A stretch of 44,158 nt of DNA from Sulfurovum sp. (GTDB taxonomy: Bacteria > Campylobacterota > Campylobacteria > Campylobacterales > Sulfurovaceae): positions 1 to 44,158 of the forward strand of contig JAQVHV010000003.1 in the NCBI GenBank assembly GCA_028696055.1. Direction: 5' to 3'. The notes under the pieces are model-generated. The model saw nothing but the letters and a program-made list of their open reading frames with translations, made no database searches and was not told the DNA's origin. The position numbers and the translations under genes are program-made. Of the stretch, positions 32,703 through 40,204 are shown piece after piece. The first letter of the stretch is position 1. Every line of letters begins with the position of its first letter.

Positions 32703-32719
32703 TGAGTCTTTATGACTCA
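32703..32719 (+). promoter_or_regulatory. Leader hairpin just upstream of the rSAM ribosome-binding site
   Basis: TGAGTC-tttat-GACTCA is a perfect 6-bp stem at the very start of the predicted mRNA. Flanking AGAGA (before) and TCTCT (after) could extend it around the AGAGGGG ribosome-binding site. It may be a leader structure or stabiliser. Confidence 0.4.
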
Positions 32720-32733
32720 AAGAGGGGTCTCTG

Positions 32734-33726
32734 ATGCAATACTATAAAGAAGAGAAAGAAAAAGAGAGGATCATCTGCCTGCTCTGCCGCCACTACTGCA
32801 AACTCAAAGAAGGCAGGATAGGAATGTGCGGTGTCAACCAGAATGTTGGGGGCAAACTGAAAAATCTGGTATACGGCCACCCTGTTGCACTCCATGTCGA
32901 TCCGGTAGAGAAAAAGCCGCTTTACCATCTTCTTCCTGGAACTACCGCCCTCTCCTTCGGGACGGTCGGGTGCAACTTCCGGTGTCCTTTCTGCCAGAAC
33001 TGGGATATCTCCCAGGAACATAAGATCAATGAAAATATCTATGTCTCCCCCGAAGAGATGGTAGCAATGGCACTTGAAAACGGATGCAGTTCGATCGCCT
33101 ACACCTACAATGAACCGACGATTTTCTATCCCTATGCCAAAGATATCGGTCTGCTTGCAAAAGAAAAGGGACTGAAAAATATCTATGTAAGCAACGGGTT
33201 TGAAACTCCCGAAGTGATCGAAGATATGGGAAGCTGGCTCGATGCGGCCAACATCGACCTGAAAAGCTGGAATGACGAATACTACAGAAAAGTACTCAAA
33301 GGAGGCCTTGAAGAGGTCAAGGATACCCTGAGAAGAATGGTGGCCCAAGGGATATGGGTGGAGGTGACCACACTCCTGATAGAGGGTGAAAATGACAGCG
33401 ACAAAGATCTCAGAGAGATGGCAGAGTTCATCAAAAATGATTTGGGAGCCCATGTCCCCTGGCATCTGAGCGCATTCCATCCCGACTACAAAATGCTTGA
33501 TCATGAAAGAACAGGCCTGGAGACACTGAAGCGCGCCAAAAAGATAGGAAAAGAGGCGGGGCTGCACTATATCTACCTGGGGAATGTCCCTGTGCATGGC
33601 GATACGCACTGTCCCGAATGCAACGAACTGCTGATAGACAGAACAGGATATACGATCACCGTCAATAAACTAAAAGACGGGCATTGCCCCAAATGCCAAA
33701 GAGAGATTGAAGGAGTCTGGGAATGA
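32734..33726 (+). CDS. amrS: AmmeMemoRadiSam system radical SAM enzyme
   Basis: 330 residues. The radical SAM motif is GCNFRCPFCQNWD (C-x3-C-x2-C) near residue 80. An N-terminal Cys cluster (CLLCRHYCKLKEGRIGMCGV) and a C-terminal pair of CxxC motifs (CPEC, CPKC) suggest extra metal sites. This arrangement is characteristic of the rSAM member of the AmmeMemoRadiSam set. The reaction is not known; gene linkage to Memo and AMMECR1 proteins is the defining feature and is seen here. AGAGGGG lies about 7 nt before the ATG. Confidence 0.93.
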   Translation: MQYYKEEKEKERIICLLCRHYCKLKEGRIGMCGVNQNVGGKLKNLVYGHPVALHVDPVEKKPLYHLLPGTTALSFGTVGCNFRCPFCQNWDISQEHKINENIYVSPEEMVAMALENGCSSIAYTYNEPTIFYPYAKDIGLLAKEKGLKNIYVSNGFETPEVIEDMGSWLDAANIDLKSWNDEYYRKVLKGGLEEVKDTLRRMVAQGIWVEVTTLLIEGENDSDKDLREMAEFIKNDLGAHVPWHLSAFHPDYKMLDHERTGLETLKRAKKIGKEAGLHYIYLGNVPVHGDTHCPECNELLIDRTGYTITVNKLKDGHCPKCQREIEGVWE

Positions 33727-33735
33727 CTCCTTCTC

Positions 33736-33933
33736 TTGCCAAAGGCAAAGCAACTAATAACTAGGAGTGAGGAGTGTTGGCATGCTTTTCTTACGAAAAG
33801 CTTTTGTTGAAGTGTGTATGATGGTCTTTAAAGCCCACCCTGTTAACAGAAGTGGTGTCTGACCAGAGGGAGGAAGTGCCTTTAGGGTGAGGAACGAAAG
33901 TGAAGCCACAGAAGAGAAGAAGCTTTGCTTCTT
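33736..33933 (+). repeat. Intergenic element copy 3 and neighbouring hairpins between amrS and amrB
   Basis: This 240-bp gap has no gene. It holds TTGCC-aaa-GGCAA (33736-33748), then AACTAATAACTAGGAGTGAG, GAGTGTTGGCATGC, and GCTTTTC-ttac-GAAAAGC (33784-33801). The tract-plus-hairpin order resembles the elements after argC and greA. A further perfect stem AAGAAGC-ttt-GCTTCTT is at 33917-33933, shortly before the amrB ribosome-binding site. Confidence 0.5.
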
Positions 33934-33966
33934 TTCAAGGAGATGAAAACAAAAAGGAGTCTGGAG

Positions 33967-34776
33967 ATGAGCACAAGAGAGACAGCGGTAGAGGGCCAGT
34001 TCTACCCTTCCAACCCCCAGGAGATAAAAAAAGTATTTGACCACTACAACCAGATACTTGAAAAACATTTTGCAAAAGAGGATCCGATCTGGCAGCTGCA
34101 CCCCAGAGCCGTCATTGTTCCGCATGCAGGATATATCTACAGCGGTTTCACGGCCAATATCGCATTCAAACTGCTTGCAGATCAGGAGATTGAACGTATC
34201 GTGATCATCGGTCCGAGCCACCGTGTCTATTTCAAAGGGACCAGTATCGCCGATTGCGACACTTACCATACGCCGCTGGGCGACCTTCCCATAGACAGAA
34301 AACTTGGATGCGAACTGAAAGAGGAGTTTGGCCTGGAGTACTTTCCCGAAGCACACCACGAACACAGCACAGAAGTGCAGTTTCCTTTTATCAAAGCCTA
34401 TAAGCCGGAGGTGCAGGTCGAAGAGATCGTCTATTCTGATGAGAAACCTGAGAGACTGGCACCCCTGATCAAACGCTTGCTTCAGGATCCCAAGACCGCA
34501 GTGGTAATCAGCACAGATCTCAGCCACTACTACAATATCAAGAAAGCAAACCATCTTGACAACATCTGTCTGGATGCCGTAAAAACCCTTGATCGGACGA
34601 AGCTGCACGAAGGGTGCGAAGCGTGCGGAAAGATCGGTGTGGAGGCCTTGATGATTGCAGCAAAAGAGCTGGGGCTGGAACCTGTCCTGCTGGATTATCG
34701 GACAAGTGCGGATGCAAGCGGTGATGAGTCGCAAGTCGTCGGATATATGAGCGCTGCTTTCGTGGAGTCCAAATGA
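33967..34776 (+). CDS. amrB: AmmeMemoRadiSam system protein B (Memo family)
   Basis: 269 residues of the MEMO1 fold, related to class III aromatic dioxygenases. Conserved metal-site positions are visible: His53 (VPHAGYIYSG), His85 (GPSHRVYF), Asp184 and His187 (STDLSHYY) and Cys217 (EGCEACGKIG), matching His/His/Asp/His/Cys of human MEMO1. Function in bacteria unknown. I take ATG 33967 with GGAG 7 nt upstream and the family start ETAVEGQFYPSN; an ATG 42 nt upstream adds an unrelated basic stretch. Overlaps amrA by ATGA. Confidence 0.93.
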   Translation: MSTRETAVEGQFYPSNPQEIKKVFDHYNQILEKHFAKEDPIWQLHPRAVIVPHAGYIYSGFTANIAFKLLADQEIERIVIIGPSHRVYFKGTSIADCDTYHTPLGDLPIDRKLGCELKEEFGLEYFPEAHHEHSTEVQFPFIKAYKPEVQVEEIVYSDEKPERLAPLIKRLLQDPKTAVVISTDLSHYYNIKKANHLDNICLDAVKTLDRTKLHEGCEACGKIGVEALMIAAKELGLEPVLLDYRTSADASGDESQVVGYMSAAFVESK

Positions 34777-35339
34777 AAAAAGAGGTGTTACTGAAACTTG
34801 CACGTGCAGCCATCGCCGAAGCAGTGGGAGTCCCCTACCCCCTGGATCTGGATGGGATGCTTCAGGCGAACCCCTGGCTCAAAGAGGATGGCGCATGTTT
34901 TGTCACGCTCACCGTCGGGGAGTATGAGATGCTCAGAGGCTGTATCGGCTCTATCGTCGCACACCGCCCTCTCTATGAAGATCTGGTCCACAACGCAAAA
35001 GCTGCTGCACTGGATGATCCGAGATTTCCTTCACTGAGTAAAGATGAGTTTGAGAAGATTGTGATAGAGGTCTCTATCCTTACACCGCCGCAGGAAATCG
35101 ACTACAGTACTGTCGATGACCTGAAAACAAAGATCAACGTAGGCATTGACGGTGTGATCCTCAAACACGATGCAGTCCACCAGGCGACCTACCTGCCGCA
35201 GGTATGGGAAGAGCTACCGGATTTTAAAAGTTTTTTCATGCATCTCTGCATGAAAGCCGGTATGGGGATGGAGTGCCTCGCCTTCCACCCGCAGATTTTT
35301 ACCTATCAGGTAGAGAAGCATAAGGAAGGTAGTAAGTAG
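34773..35339 (+). CDS. amrA: AmmeMemoRadiSam system protein A (AMMECR1 domain)
   Basis: 188 residues. The AMMECR1 signature LRGCIGS is at 54-60, followed by AAALDDPRFPSLSKDEFEKI and IEVSILTPPQEI. AMMECR1 proteins are widespread but biochemically undefined. Translational coupling to amrB and linkage to amrS suggest the three act together, perhaps modifying a shared substrate. The last codons (KEGSK) overlap the start of a repeat element, so the C-terminus may have been reshaped by it. Confidence 0.93.
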   Translation: MKKEVLLKLARAAIAEAVGVPYPLDLDGMLQANPWLKEDGACFVTLTVGEYEMLRGCIGSIVAHRPLYEDLVHNAKAAALDDPRFPSLSKDEFEKIVIEVSILTPPQEIDYSTVDDLKTKINVGIDGVILKHDAVHQATYLPQVWEELPDFKSFFMHLCMKAGMGMECLAFHPQIFTYQVEKHKEGSK

Positions 35340-35372
35340 AATTTAGTGATTGCCTGCATTGCTGTGCAATGC
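35327..35372 (+). repeat. Intergenic element copy 4: purine-rich tract plus GCATTGC hairpin
   Basis: GGTAGTAAGTAGAATTTAGTG, then ATTGCCTGCAT and the perfect hairpin GCATTGC-tgt-GCAATGC (35356-35372). The tract overlaps the amrA stop, as the copies after argC and greA abut theirs. Confidence 0.5.
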
Positions 35373-35391
35373 CTCTAAAAAATAAAAAAAT

Positions 35392-35481
35392 GTCAGCCTG
35401 AACGACCTTGAAAGCGAAGCGATTCGAGAAGGCTGACGCTTTTGGTTACTTTTCTAAAAAGTAACATACAACTTTTGTTGT
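35392..35481. repeat. Three consecutive hairpins upstream of pcm
   Basis: GTCAGCCT (35392-35399) pairs with AGGCTGAC (35430-35437); GTTACTTTT-cta-AAAAGTAAC (35445-35465) has a perfect 9-bp stem; ACAAC-tttt-GTTGT (35468-35481) follows. The first, with GAACGACCTTGAAAGCGAAG in its loop, resembles dispersed palindromic repeats seen in many bacterial genomes. One or more may terminate the amr transcript. Confidence 0.6.
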
Positions 35482-35538
35482 AAATTCATTGTTGTGACTG
35501 CAAGCAATTCAAACAATCGTAGATCAAAAAGGAAAAAA

Positions 35539-36156
35539 GTGAAAGATTTGGATGCACTTATTGATGCGATCATCATGGACAGAGTACTGAAAAGCCGGCA
35601 TATTATCGAAGCTTTTGAAAAGGTCGACAGAGCGGATTTTGTCCCTGATATGTTCAAAGAGAGTGCCTATGTCGATGCACCGCTGGGTATCGGGGAGAAC
35701 CAGACGATATCCCAGCCTACGACCGTCGCATTCATGCTTGAACACCTCTCTCCTCAGAAAGGAGACAAGATCCTCGATATCGGTGCGGGTTCGGCCTGGA
35801 CGACTGCCATGCTATGTCATATCGTCGGGAAAGAGGGAAGCGTCCTGGGGCTCGAGAGGATAGACTCTCTCGTAGAGCTGGGCAAGTTCAATCTTGCAAG
35901 GTACTTCCCGAATGAAAAGAGATGCAGGATCGAAAAAGCCGGGGAGAAACTCGGAGTTCCAGGGAAAAAATTTGACAAGATACTCGTCTCCGCAGCGGCA
36001 GATGAACTCCCCGAAGAGCTGGTAGACCAGCTCAATGTCGGAGGAAAACTTGTCATCCCGGTAAGAGACTCCATCGAGGTGGTCACAAAAACCTCTGAAG
36101 AAGAGTATCAAAGAGAGAGCATCTATGGGTTCAGGTTTGTTCCGCTGGTCTATTGA
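35539..36156 (+). CDS. pcm: Protein-L-isoaspartate O-methyltransferase
   Basis: 205 residues. It methylates isoaspartyl residues with SAM so damaged proteins can be repaired. Landmarks: HIIEAFEKVDRADFVP, the substrate motif GENQTISQPTTVAFMLEHL, SAM-binding LDIGAGSAWTTA (motif I; the usual second Gly is Ala or Ser here) and KILVSAAADELPEELV. I choose GTG 35539 because AAAAAGGA lies 5 nt upstream; an in-frame GTG 15 codons earlier has no such site and adds a basic tail. Confidence 0.88.
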   Translation: MKDLDALIDAIIMDRVLKSRHIIEAFEKVDRADFVPDMFKESAYVDAPLGIGENQTISQPTTVAFMLEHLSPQKGDKILDIGAGSAWTTAMLCHIVGKEGSVLGLERIDSLVELGKFNLARYFPNEKRCRIEKAGEKLGVPGKKFDKILVSAAADELPEELVDQLNVGGKLVIPVRDSIEVVTKTSEEEYQRESIYGFRFVPLVY

Positions 36157-36175
36157 ATGTTTTTAATATCCCTGG

Positions 36176-36688
36176 ATGAGCATTATGGAAATTGAAAGGA
36201 AGATGATAGAGATGGATATAAAACACCATGAGAAATTTATCAGACGCTGTATGGAACTGGCACAGGAGTCGCTGGATGCCGGAGACAATCCTTTCGGTGC
36301 GCTTGTTGTCAAAGAGGGTCAAATCATTGCCGAAGCACGAAACAGTGCCGTACGCCATGAGATGACAGACCATGCGGAGATCATTGCGATGAGGAAAGCG
36401 AAAGAAATACTCGGCTCTCCCGATCTTTCCGGCTGCATCCTCTACTCCAACTGTGAACCATGTCCCATGTGCTCCTTTATGATCCGCGAGCAAAAGATCC
36501 ATGAAGTAGTATTTGCACTCCGAACTCCCCATATGGGAGGATACTCCCGGTGGGACATCCTCCAGGATAAAGGGCTGGCACGGTATGAACCTTCATTTGC
36601 AATACCCCCGAAGGTGATTACCGGAGTCCTTGAAAAAGAGGCGGCTGAGCAGTTTGAAAAAGCGGGATGGACGATACACAAGATGTAA
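36176..36688 (+). CDS. Nucleoside/guanine deaminase-like protein (CDA superfamily)
   Basis: 170 residues. Zinc motifs are DHAEIIAM (His and catalytic Glu) and EPCPMC (two Cys), with NPFGALVVKEG as substrate loop. Order and length resemble guanine deaminases of the GuaD type more than TadA, whose typical GEVPVGAV motif is absent. It would deaminate a free base or nucleoside; which one is not decided by sequence. Start uncertain: ATGs at 36176, 36185, 36203 and 36212 are all in frame and none has an ideal ribosome-binding site. Confidence 0.82.
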   Translation: MSIMEIERKMIEMDIKHHEKFIRRCMELAQESLDAGDNPFGALVVKEGQIIAEARNSAVRHEMTDHAEIIAMRKAKEILGSPDLSGCILYSNCEPCPMCSFMIREQKIHEVVFALRTPHMGGYSRWDILQDKGLARYEPSFAIPPKVITGVLEKEAAEQFEKAGWTIHKM

Positions 36689-36762
36689 CGTCTCTTCAAT
36701 CCAATCGCTTTCATTGATCAAATAATAAGCACATTTTTTCTCTTTTCCTGTCTGATATGCTC

Positions 36763-36768
36763 TATAAT
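36763..36768 (+). promoter_or_regulatory. Probable -10 element before the sensor-like gene
   Basis: TATAAT 29 nt before the ATG at 36798, with AAGGA as ribosome-binding site in between. Separates this gene from the deaminase unit. Confidence 0.45.
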
Positions 36769-36797
36769 GAGACAAAGAAGCAAACAAGGATAAGAGA

Positions 36798-37658
36798 ATG
36801 AAAGAGTATATAGGAGCCTATTTCCAAGCAAAGGAGCAAGTCAACGGCTTTATCGAAGACAGTGTATTGAATTTCGGTGCACTGAGTGCACTGGAAGAAG
36901 AGAATTTTGCGAGTCTCTTTCAGGTATTCAAGTCTCTGGAACTGGTCTATGTCGTCGATGCGGATACCTCGGTGCAAAGCTCGCCCAATATCTATCCCAA
37001 CCGTATCGATGAAACTGCAAAAGATATCAGCAGAAGCTACCTGCTTGACCGCCTGGAGATCAAGGAGAACGGCTTTGCTTTCACCGCACCCTACAAAAGT
37101 GCAGCGACACAGACACTCTGTATCACCGTTTCCAAAAAAGAGGATGGGAAGATCATCTTTATGGATTTTGATCTCAAAAGATTGCTGGAGAGACTGAAAC
37201 TTATCGAGAGACATGCCACTTTTGACAGTGTTCAACTCTCTTTTTACCTCTTTACCGGGGCATTTATGGGGATCATCGCTCTGGCAGCCGTCCTCTACTC
37301 GCTCTTTGACTTTGCAGGCAACGTGATGGCATTGAACCTCGATATCCATACGATCTTCAAACCGATCATTGCCGCAACACTGGGACTTGCGATCTTTGAT
37401 CTGTCAAAAACCGTTCTGGAACAGGAGGTCTTTTATAAAAGCTATGTCAAAAACTCCAAAGATGAAGTAAAACTGCTGACCAAGTTCCTCTTTACGATCC
37501 TCATCGCCCTGGCGATCGAGACCCTGATGGTGGTCTTTAAGATCGCGATGAAAGAGGATGGAGAGATGATCAACGCACTCTACCTGATGGGCGGTATCGC
37601 ACTGATCATACTTTCATTGGCCGTGTTCATCTACCTGACACAGAGGAAGTCCTGTTAG
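36798..37658 (+). CDS. Membrane protein with PDC/Cache-like N-terminal region
   Basis: 286 residues. The N-terminal 140 are soluble and look like a sensory PDC/Cache fold (SLFQVFKSLELVYVVDADTS, then SRSYLLDRLEIKENGFAFTA and CITVSKKEDGKIIFMDFDL). Four membrane helices follow: FYLFTGAFMGIIALAAVLYS, HTIFKPIIAATLGLAIFDL, LFTILIALAIETLMVVF and LYLMGGIALIILSLAVFIYL. There is no kinase, GGDEF or MCP output domain. The N-terminal domain is not preceded by a membrane helix, so it would face the cytoplasm unless the topology is unusual. Function unknown. Confidence 0.7.
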   Translation: MKEYIGAYFQAKEQVNGFIEDSVLNFGALSALEEENFASLFQVFKSLELVYVVDADTSVQSSPNIYPNRIDETAKDISRSYLLDRLEIKENGFAFTAPYKSAATQTLCITVSKKEDGKIIFMDFDLKRLLERLKLIERHATFDSVQLSFYLFTGAFMGIIALAAVLYSLFDFAGNVMALNLDIHTIFKPIIAATLGLAIFDLSKTVLEQEVFYKSYVKNSKDEVKLLTKFLFTILIALAIETLMVVFKIAMKEDGEMINALYLMGGIALIILSLAVFIYLTQRKSC

Positions 37659-37680
37659 GGTCCGACAAGCCAATGCAATG

Positions 37681-37686
37681 TATAAT
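37681..37686 (+). promoter_or_regulatory. Probable -10 element of the ligase-deacylase pair
   Basis: TATAAT 29 nt before the ATG at 37715, between the sensor-like gene and the GCS2-type ligase. Confidence 0.45.
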
Positions 37687-37714
37687 AGTTTAAAAAGCAT
37701 CGGTTGGATTACAA

Positions 37715-39136
37715 ATGGGCTCAGAGATACACAAAACAGTATTCACAGAAGAAGATTACCGGGCATTTGAAGAGGCCTGGCTCTCTGAGCTTGATTTTGT
37801 TCAAAACCTCTTTGAACAGGGAAGTGCACTTTTTAGTGAGTCCAAACGTATTGGCTATGAGCTTGAGACATGTATACTTGATGCGGAGTATCAGCCTGCA
37901 CCGATCAATCAAAAGATACTCTCAGAACTTGACCCTGCCCTCTTTACCACTGAACTTGCAAACTATGACCTGGAAATAAACGGCAGTGTCTTTACACTCG
38001 GGCCCTCCACTCCTTTAGAACTTCAAGAAAACATTACCGGGCTCTTCCGGGAAGCAGAAAAGAGTGCCAAAAAATTCAACACCCATCTTGGGCTTTTCGG
38101 TGTCTTTCCCAATCTTATGCCAGAGCATTTCGACCCCAAAAACTATCAGTCGGATATGAAACGCTATACACTGGCATCCCAGCGAATCCACGAACTCCGC
38201 CATGAGAGTGTCGAGCTTCTCTTTCACGGCAAAGATGAAGTCAAGCTGCAAAGAGATGATGTCATGAGCGAGGCATTAAGCACTTCATTTCAAATACACT
38301 TTCAAATTCCTTTTTCACGTGCTGTAGACTACTACCATGCAGCACTGATCGCTTCAGTCATCATGGTAGGATTTGGAGCGAACGCTTCATTGGTAGTGGG
38401 CAAAAGGGCCTGGCATGAGTCACGCATCCCTATCTTTGAACAGTCGGTCGATGTCAGAGACAAAGAAAGACGCGTACAAGGAGATGAAAAAAGGGTTCAC
38501 TTCGCACATGGCTATATCGACTCATGGAGGGAACTGTTCGAGCAGAACAAGGCATTTAAGATCATGTTTCCAGATGTGGTAAATCAGCCCGTGGAAAAAC
38601 TCTACCACTTCAACCTTCACAATGGAACCATATGGAGATGGATACGCCCTATGATCTCTCAGGAGAAAAATGGCAAATGGGGACTCCGCATGGAGCTTCG
38701 GGTACTGCCCTCCGGGCCTACCCTGATCGATATGCAGACAAACCTCTGGTTTTTTATCGGGCTTATCGAAGGATTGGTCAAGAGCGGCAGCAACCTGACA
38801 GAAACTCCTTTTGAGGTGCTCAAAAATGACTTTTACCAGATAGCGAAATGGGGGATGCAGCATCCTTTCCATGAACCCATTGACGGCAAAAGCAGACTGC
38901 TCAATGAGTGGATCTCCTGCGAAGGGCTGGAGTTGGCAAAAAAGGGATTGGCGTCGCTCGGAGTCAAAGATACGGAAACCTATATGGATATCGTCAAAGC
39001 GCGTGCTTTAAGCGGACAAAACGGTGCAGTATGGCAGCTTAAGCACTTTGAAAAATACCGAAATATCAACAAGCTTGTGGAGGATTATATGAAACATCTT
39101 GAAGCAGATACTCCCGTACACCAATGGAGCCTGTAA
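37715..39136 (+). CDS. GCS2-type glutamate-cysteine ligase-like carboxylate-amine ligase
   Basis: 473 residues. ESKRIGYELETCILDAEYQP and ELANYDLEINGSVFTLGP fit the metal/ATP-binding opening of the GCS2 (gamma-glutamylcysteine synthetase family 2) fold, with FQIHFQIPF and LRMELRVLPSGPT as later conserved strands. These enzymes join the gamma-carboxyl of glutamate, or similar acids, to an amine using ATP. No gshB is nearby, so glutathione synthesis is not implied. The stop overlaps the next gene (TAATG), which encodes an AstE/AspA-like deacylase, so ligase and hydrolase may act on the same amide. Confidence 0.8.
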   Translation: MGSEIHKTVFTEEDYRAFEEAWLSELDFVQNLFEQGSALFSESKRIGYELETCILDAEYQPAPINQKILSELDPALFTTELANYDLEINGSVFTLGPSTPLELQENITGLFREAEKSAKKFNTHLGLFGVFPNLMPEHFDPKNYQSDMKRYTLASQRIHELRHESVELLFHGKDEVKLQRDDVMSEALSTSFQIHFQIPFSRAVDYYHAALIASVIMVGFGANASLVVGKRAWHESRIPIFEQSVDVRDKERRVQGDEKRVHFAHGYIDSWRELFEQNKAFKIMFPDVVNQPVEKLYHFNLHNGTIWRWIRPMISQEKNGKWGLRMELRVLPSGPTLIDMQTNLWFFIGLIEGLVKSGSNLTETPFEVLKNDFYQIAKWGMQHPFHEPIDGKSRLLNEWISCEGLELAKKGLASLGVKDTETYMDIVKARALSGQNGAVWQLKHFEKYRNINKLVEDYMKHLEADTPVHQWSL

Positions 39137-40152
39137 TGAAAAAACTCAATATCGTCAATGAGATCCCTGAAAAATTTCTGGAGATCAATTACCGTGATAT
39201 CAAAGAGATATTTGACAGACCGACACTTGTATATCTCAGAGGAGATAAAGAGCCTCCCCTGTTCATCTCTATCCTGCTGCACGGAAATGAGTTTAGCGGT
39301 TTGCAAATCATGCAGGAGGTCCTCAAAAAGTATCGTGAAGATGGTTCCTATCATCTTCCAAGGAGTATCTGGCTCTTTGTGGGCAATGTCGAAGCGGCCT
39401 CTTTGGGGCTCAGGAGGCAGGATGATGAACTCGATTTCAACCGTGCCTGGCCGGGTACACCCCACCCTGATGCCCCTGCCTCACAGCTCATCGCTGAAGT
39501 GATGGAGAAGATCACCCAAAATGCGCTCTTTGCAGCCCTTGATCTGCACAACAATACCGGGACGAACCCGCCTTACGGATGTATCTCGGTTGTCAATGAG
39601 AAAAACAAATATCTGAGCAGTTTCTTCAACCACATCGGCATGGTCTTCCATACCCCAAAAGGTGTCTCTACGATGGCATTCGATGAGATCTGTCCGGCGA
39701 TTACACTGGAGTGCTCTACACCGGGTAATCCACTGGGGATAGAAAAGGCCGTTGCACTGATCGATGATCTGATGCATATGGACCATTTCCCGGATAAAGC
39801 ACTGCCCGAACATGATCTTCAACTCGTACATAATAGTGCTGTGCTCAAGATAGCAGAAGGAGTGACATTCGGCTTTGGAGAGGAGAATGAAGCGTTTGAA
39901 CTGACCTTGACAGACAACTTTGACTGTCATAACTTTACACGGCTTAAAAAAGATGAAGTATTTGCGCATACAACGGTCGATCGCCCCCTCATCGCCACAG
40001 CAGAAGACGGTACGGACATTACCGATACCATTATCAAAAATGATAATGGTGCACTCTCACTGAAGAGGCCGCTGATGCCTGCCATGATCACACTGGATAA
40101 AAAAATTATTCTTCAGGATTGTCTTTGTTATTTATTGGAAGATTATAGATAG
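39136..40152 (+). CDS. M14-family AstE/AspA-like deacylase
   Basis: 338 residues. Zinc ligands are seen in LLHGNEFSG (His and Glu) and the second His in LDLHNNTG; RRQDDELDFNRAWPG provides substrate-carboxylate Arg residues. This is the succinylglutamate desuccinylase/aspartoacylase branch of M14, which cleaves N-acyl amino acids. The product may be an amino acid or amine released from an amide, possibly the one made by the ligase upstream. Start ATG 39136 overlaps the ligase stop. Confidence 0.88.
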   Translation: MKKLNIVNEIPEKFLEINYRDIKEIFDRPTLVYLRGDKEPPLFISILLHGNEFSGLQIMQEVLKKYREDGSYHLPRSIWLFVGNVEAASLGLRRQDDELDFNRAWPGTPHPDAPASQLIAEVMEKITQNALFAALDLHNNTGTNPPYGCISVVNEKNKYLSSFFNHIGMVFHTPKGVSTMAFDEICPAITLECSTPGNPLGIEKAVALIDDLMHMDHFPDKALPEHDLQLVHNSAVLKIAEGVTFGFGEENEAFELTLTDNFDCHNFTRLKKDEVFAHTTVDRPLIATAEDGTDITDTIIKNDNGALSLKRPLMPAMITLDKKIILQDCLCYLLEDYR

Positions 40153-40172
40153 AAGAGAACAGCAGCACGGAA

Positions 40173-40193
40173 GGGGTGGATTTCAACCACCCC
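40173..40193. terminator. Bidirectional terminator between the M14 gene and hemL
   Basis: GGGGTGG-atttcaa-CCACCCC, a perfect GC-rich 7-bp stem in the 52-bp gap between converging genes. AT-rich sequence follows on the plus strand. Confidence 0.65.
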
Positions 40194-40204
40194 GAATACA
40201 TTAT

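Noticed and set aside
32710-33609. A 299-codon open frame on the minus strand opposite amrS
   Set aside because: Shadow of the radical SAM gene, with no start signal and implausible composition.
33754-34803. A 349-codon open frame on the minus strand across amrB
   Set aside because: Antisense to a conserved Memo-family gene with all metal ligands; Cys/His/Phe-rich low-quality translation.
36798-37658. Chemoreceptor or sensor kinase
   Set aside because: The PDC-like region is not followed by any signalling output domain, only membrane helices.
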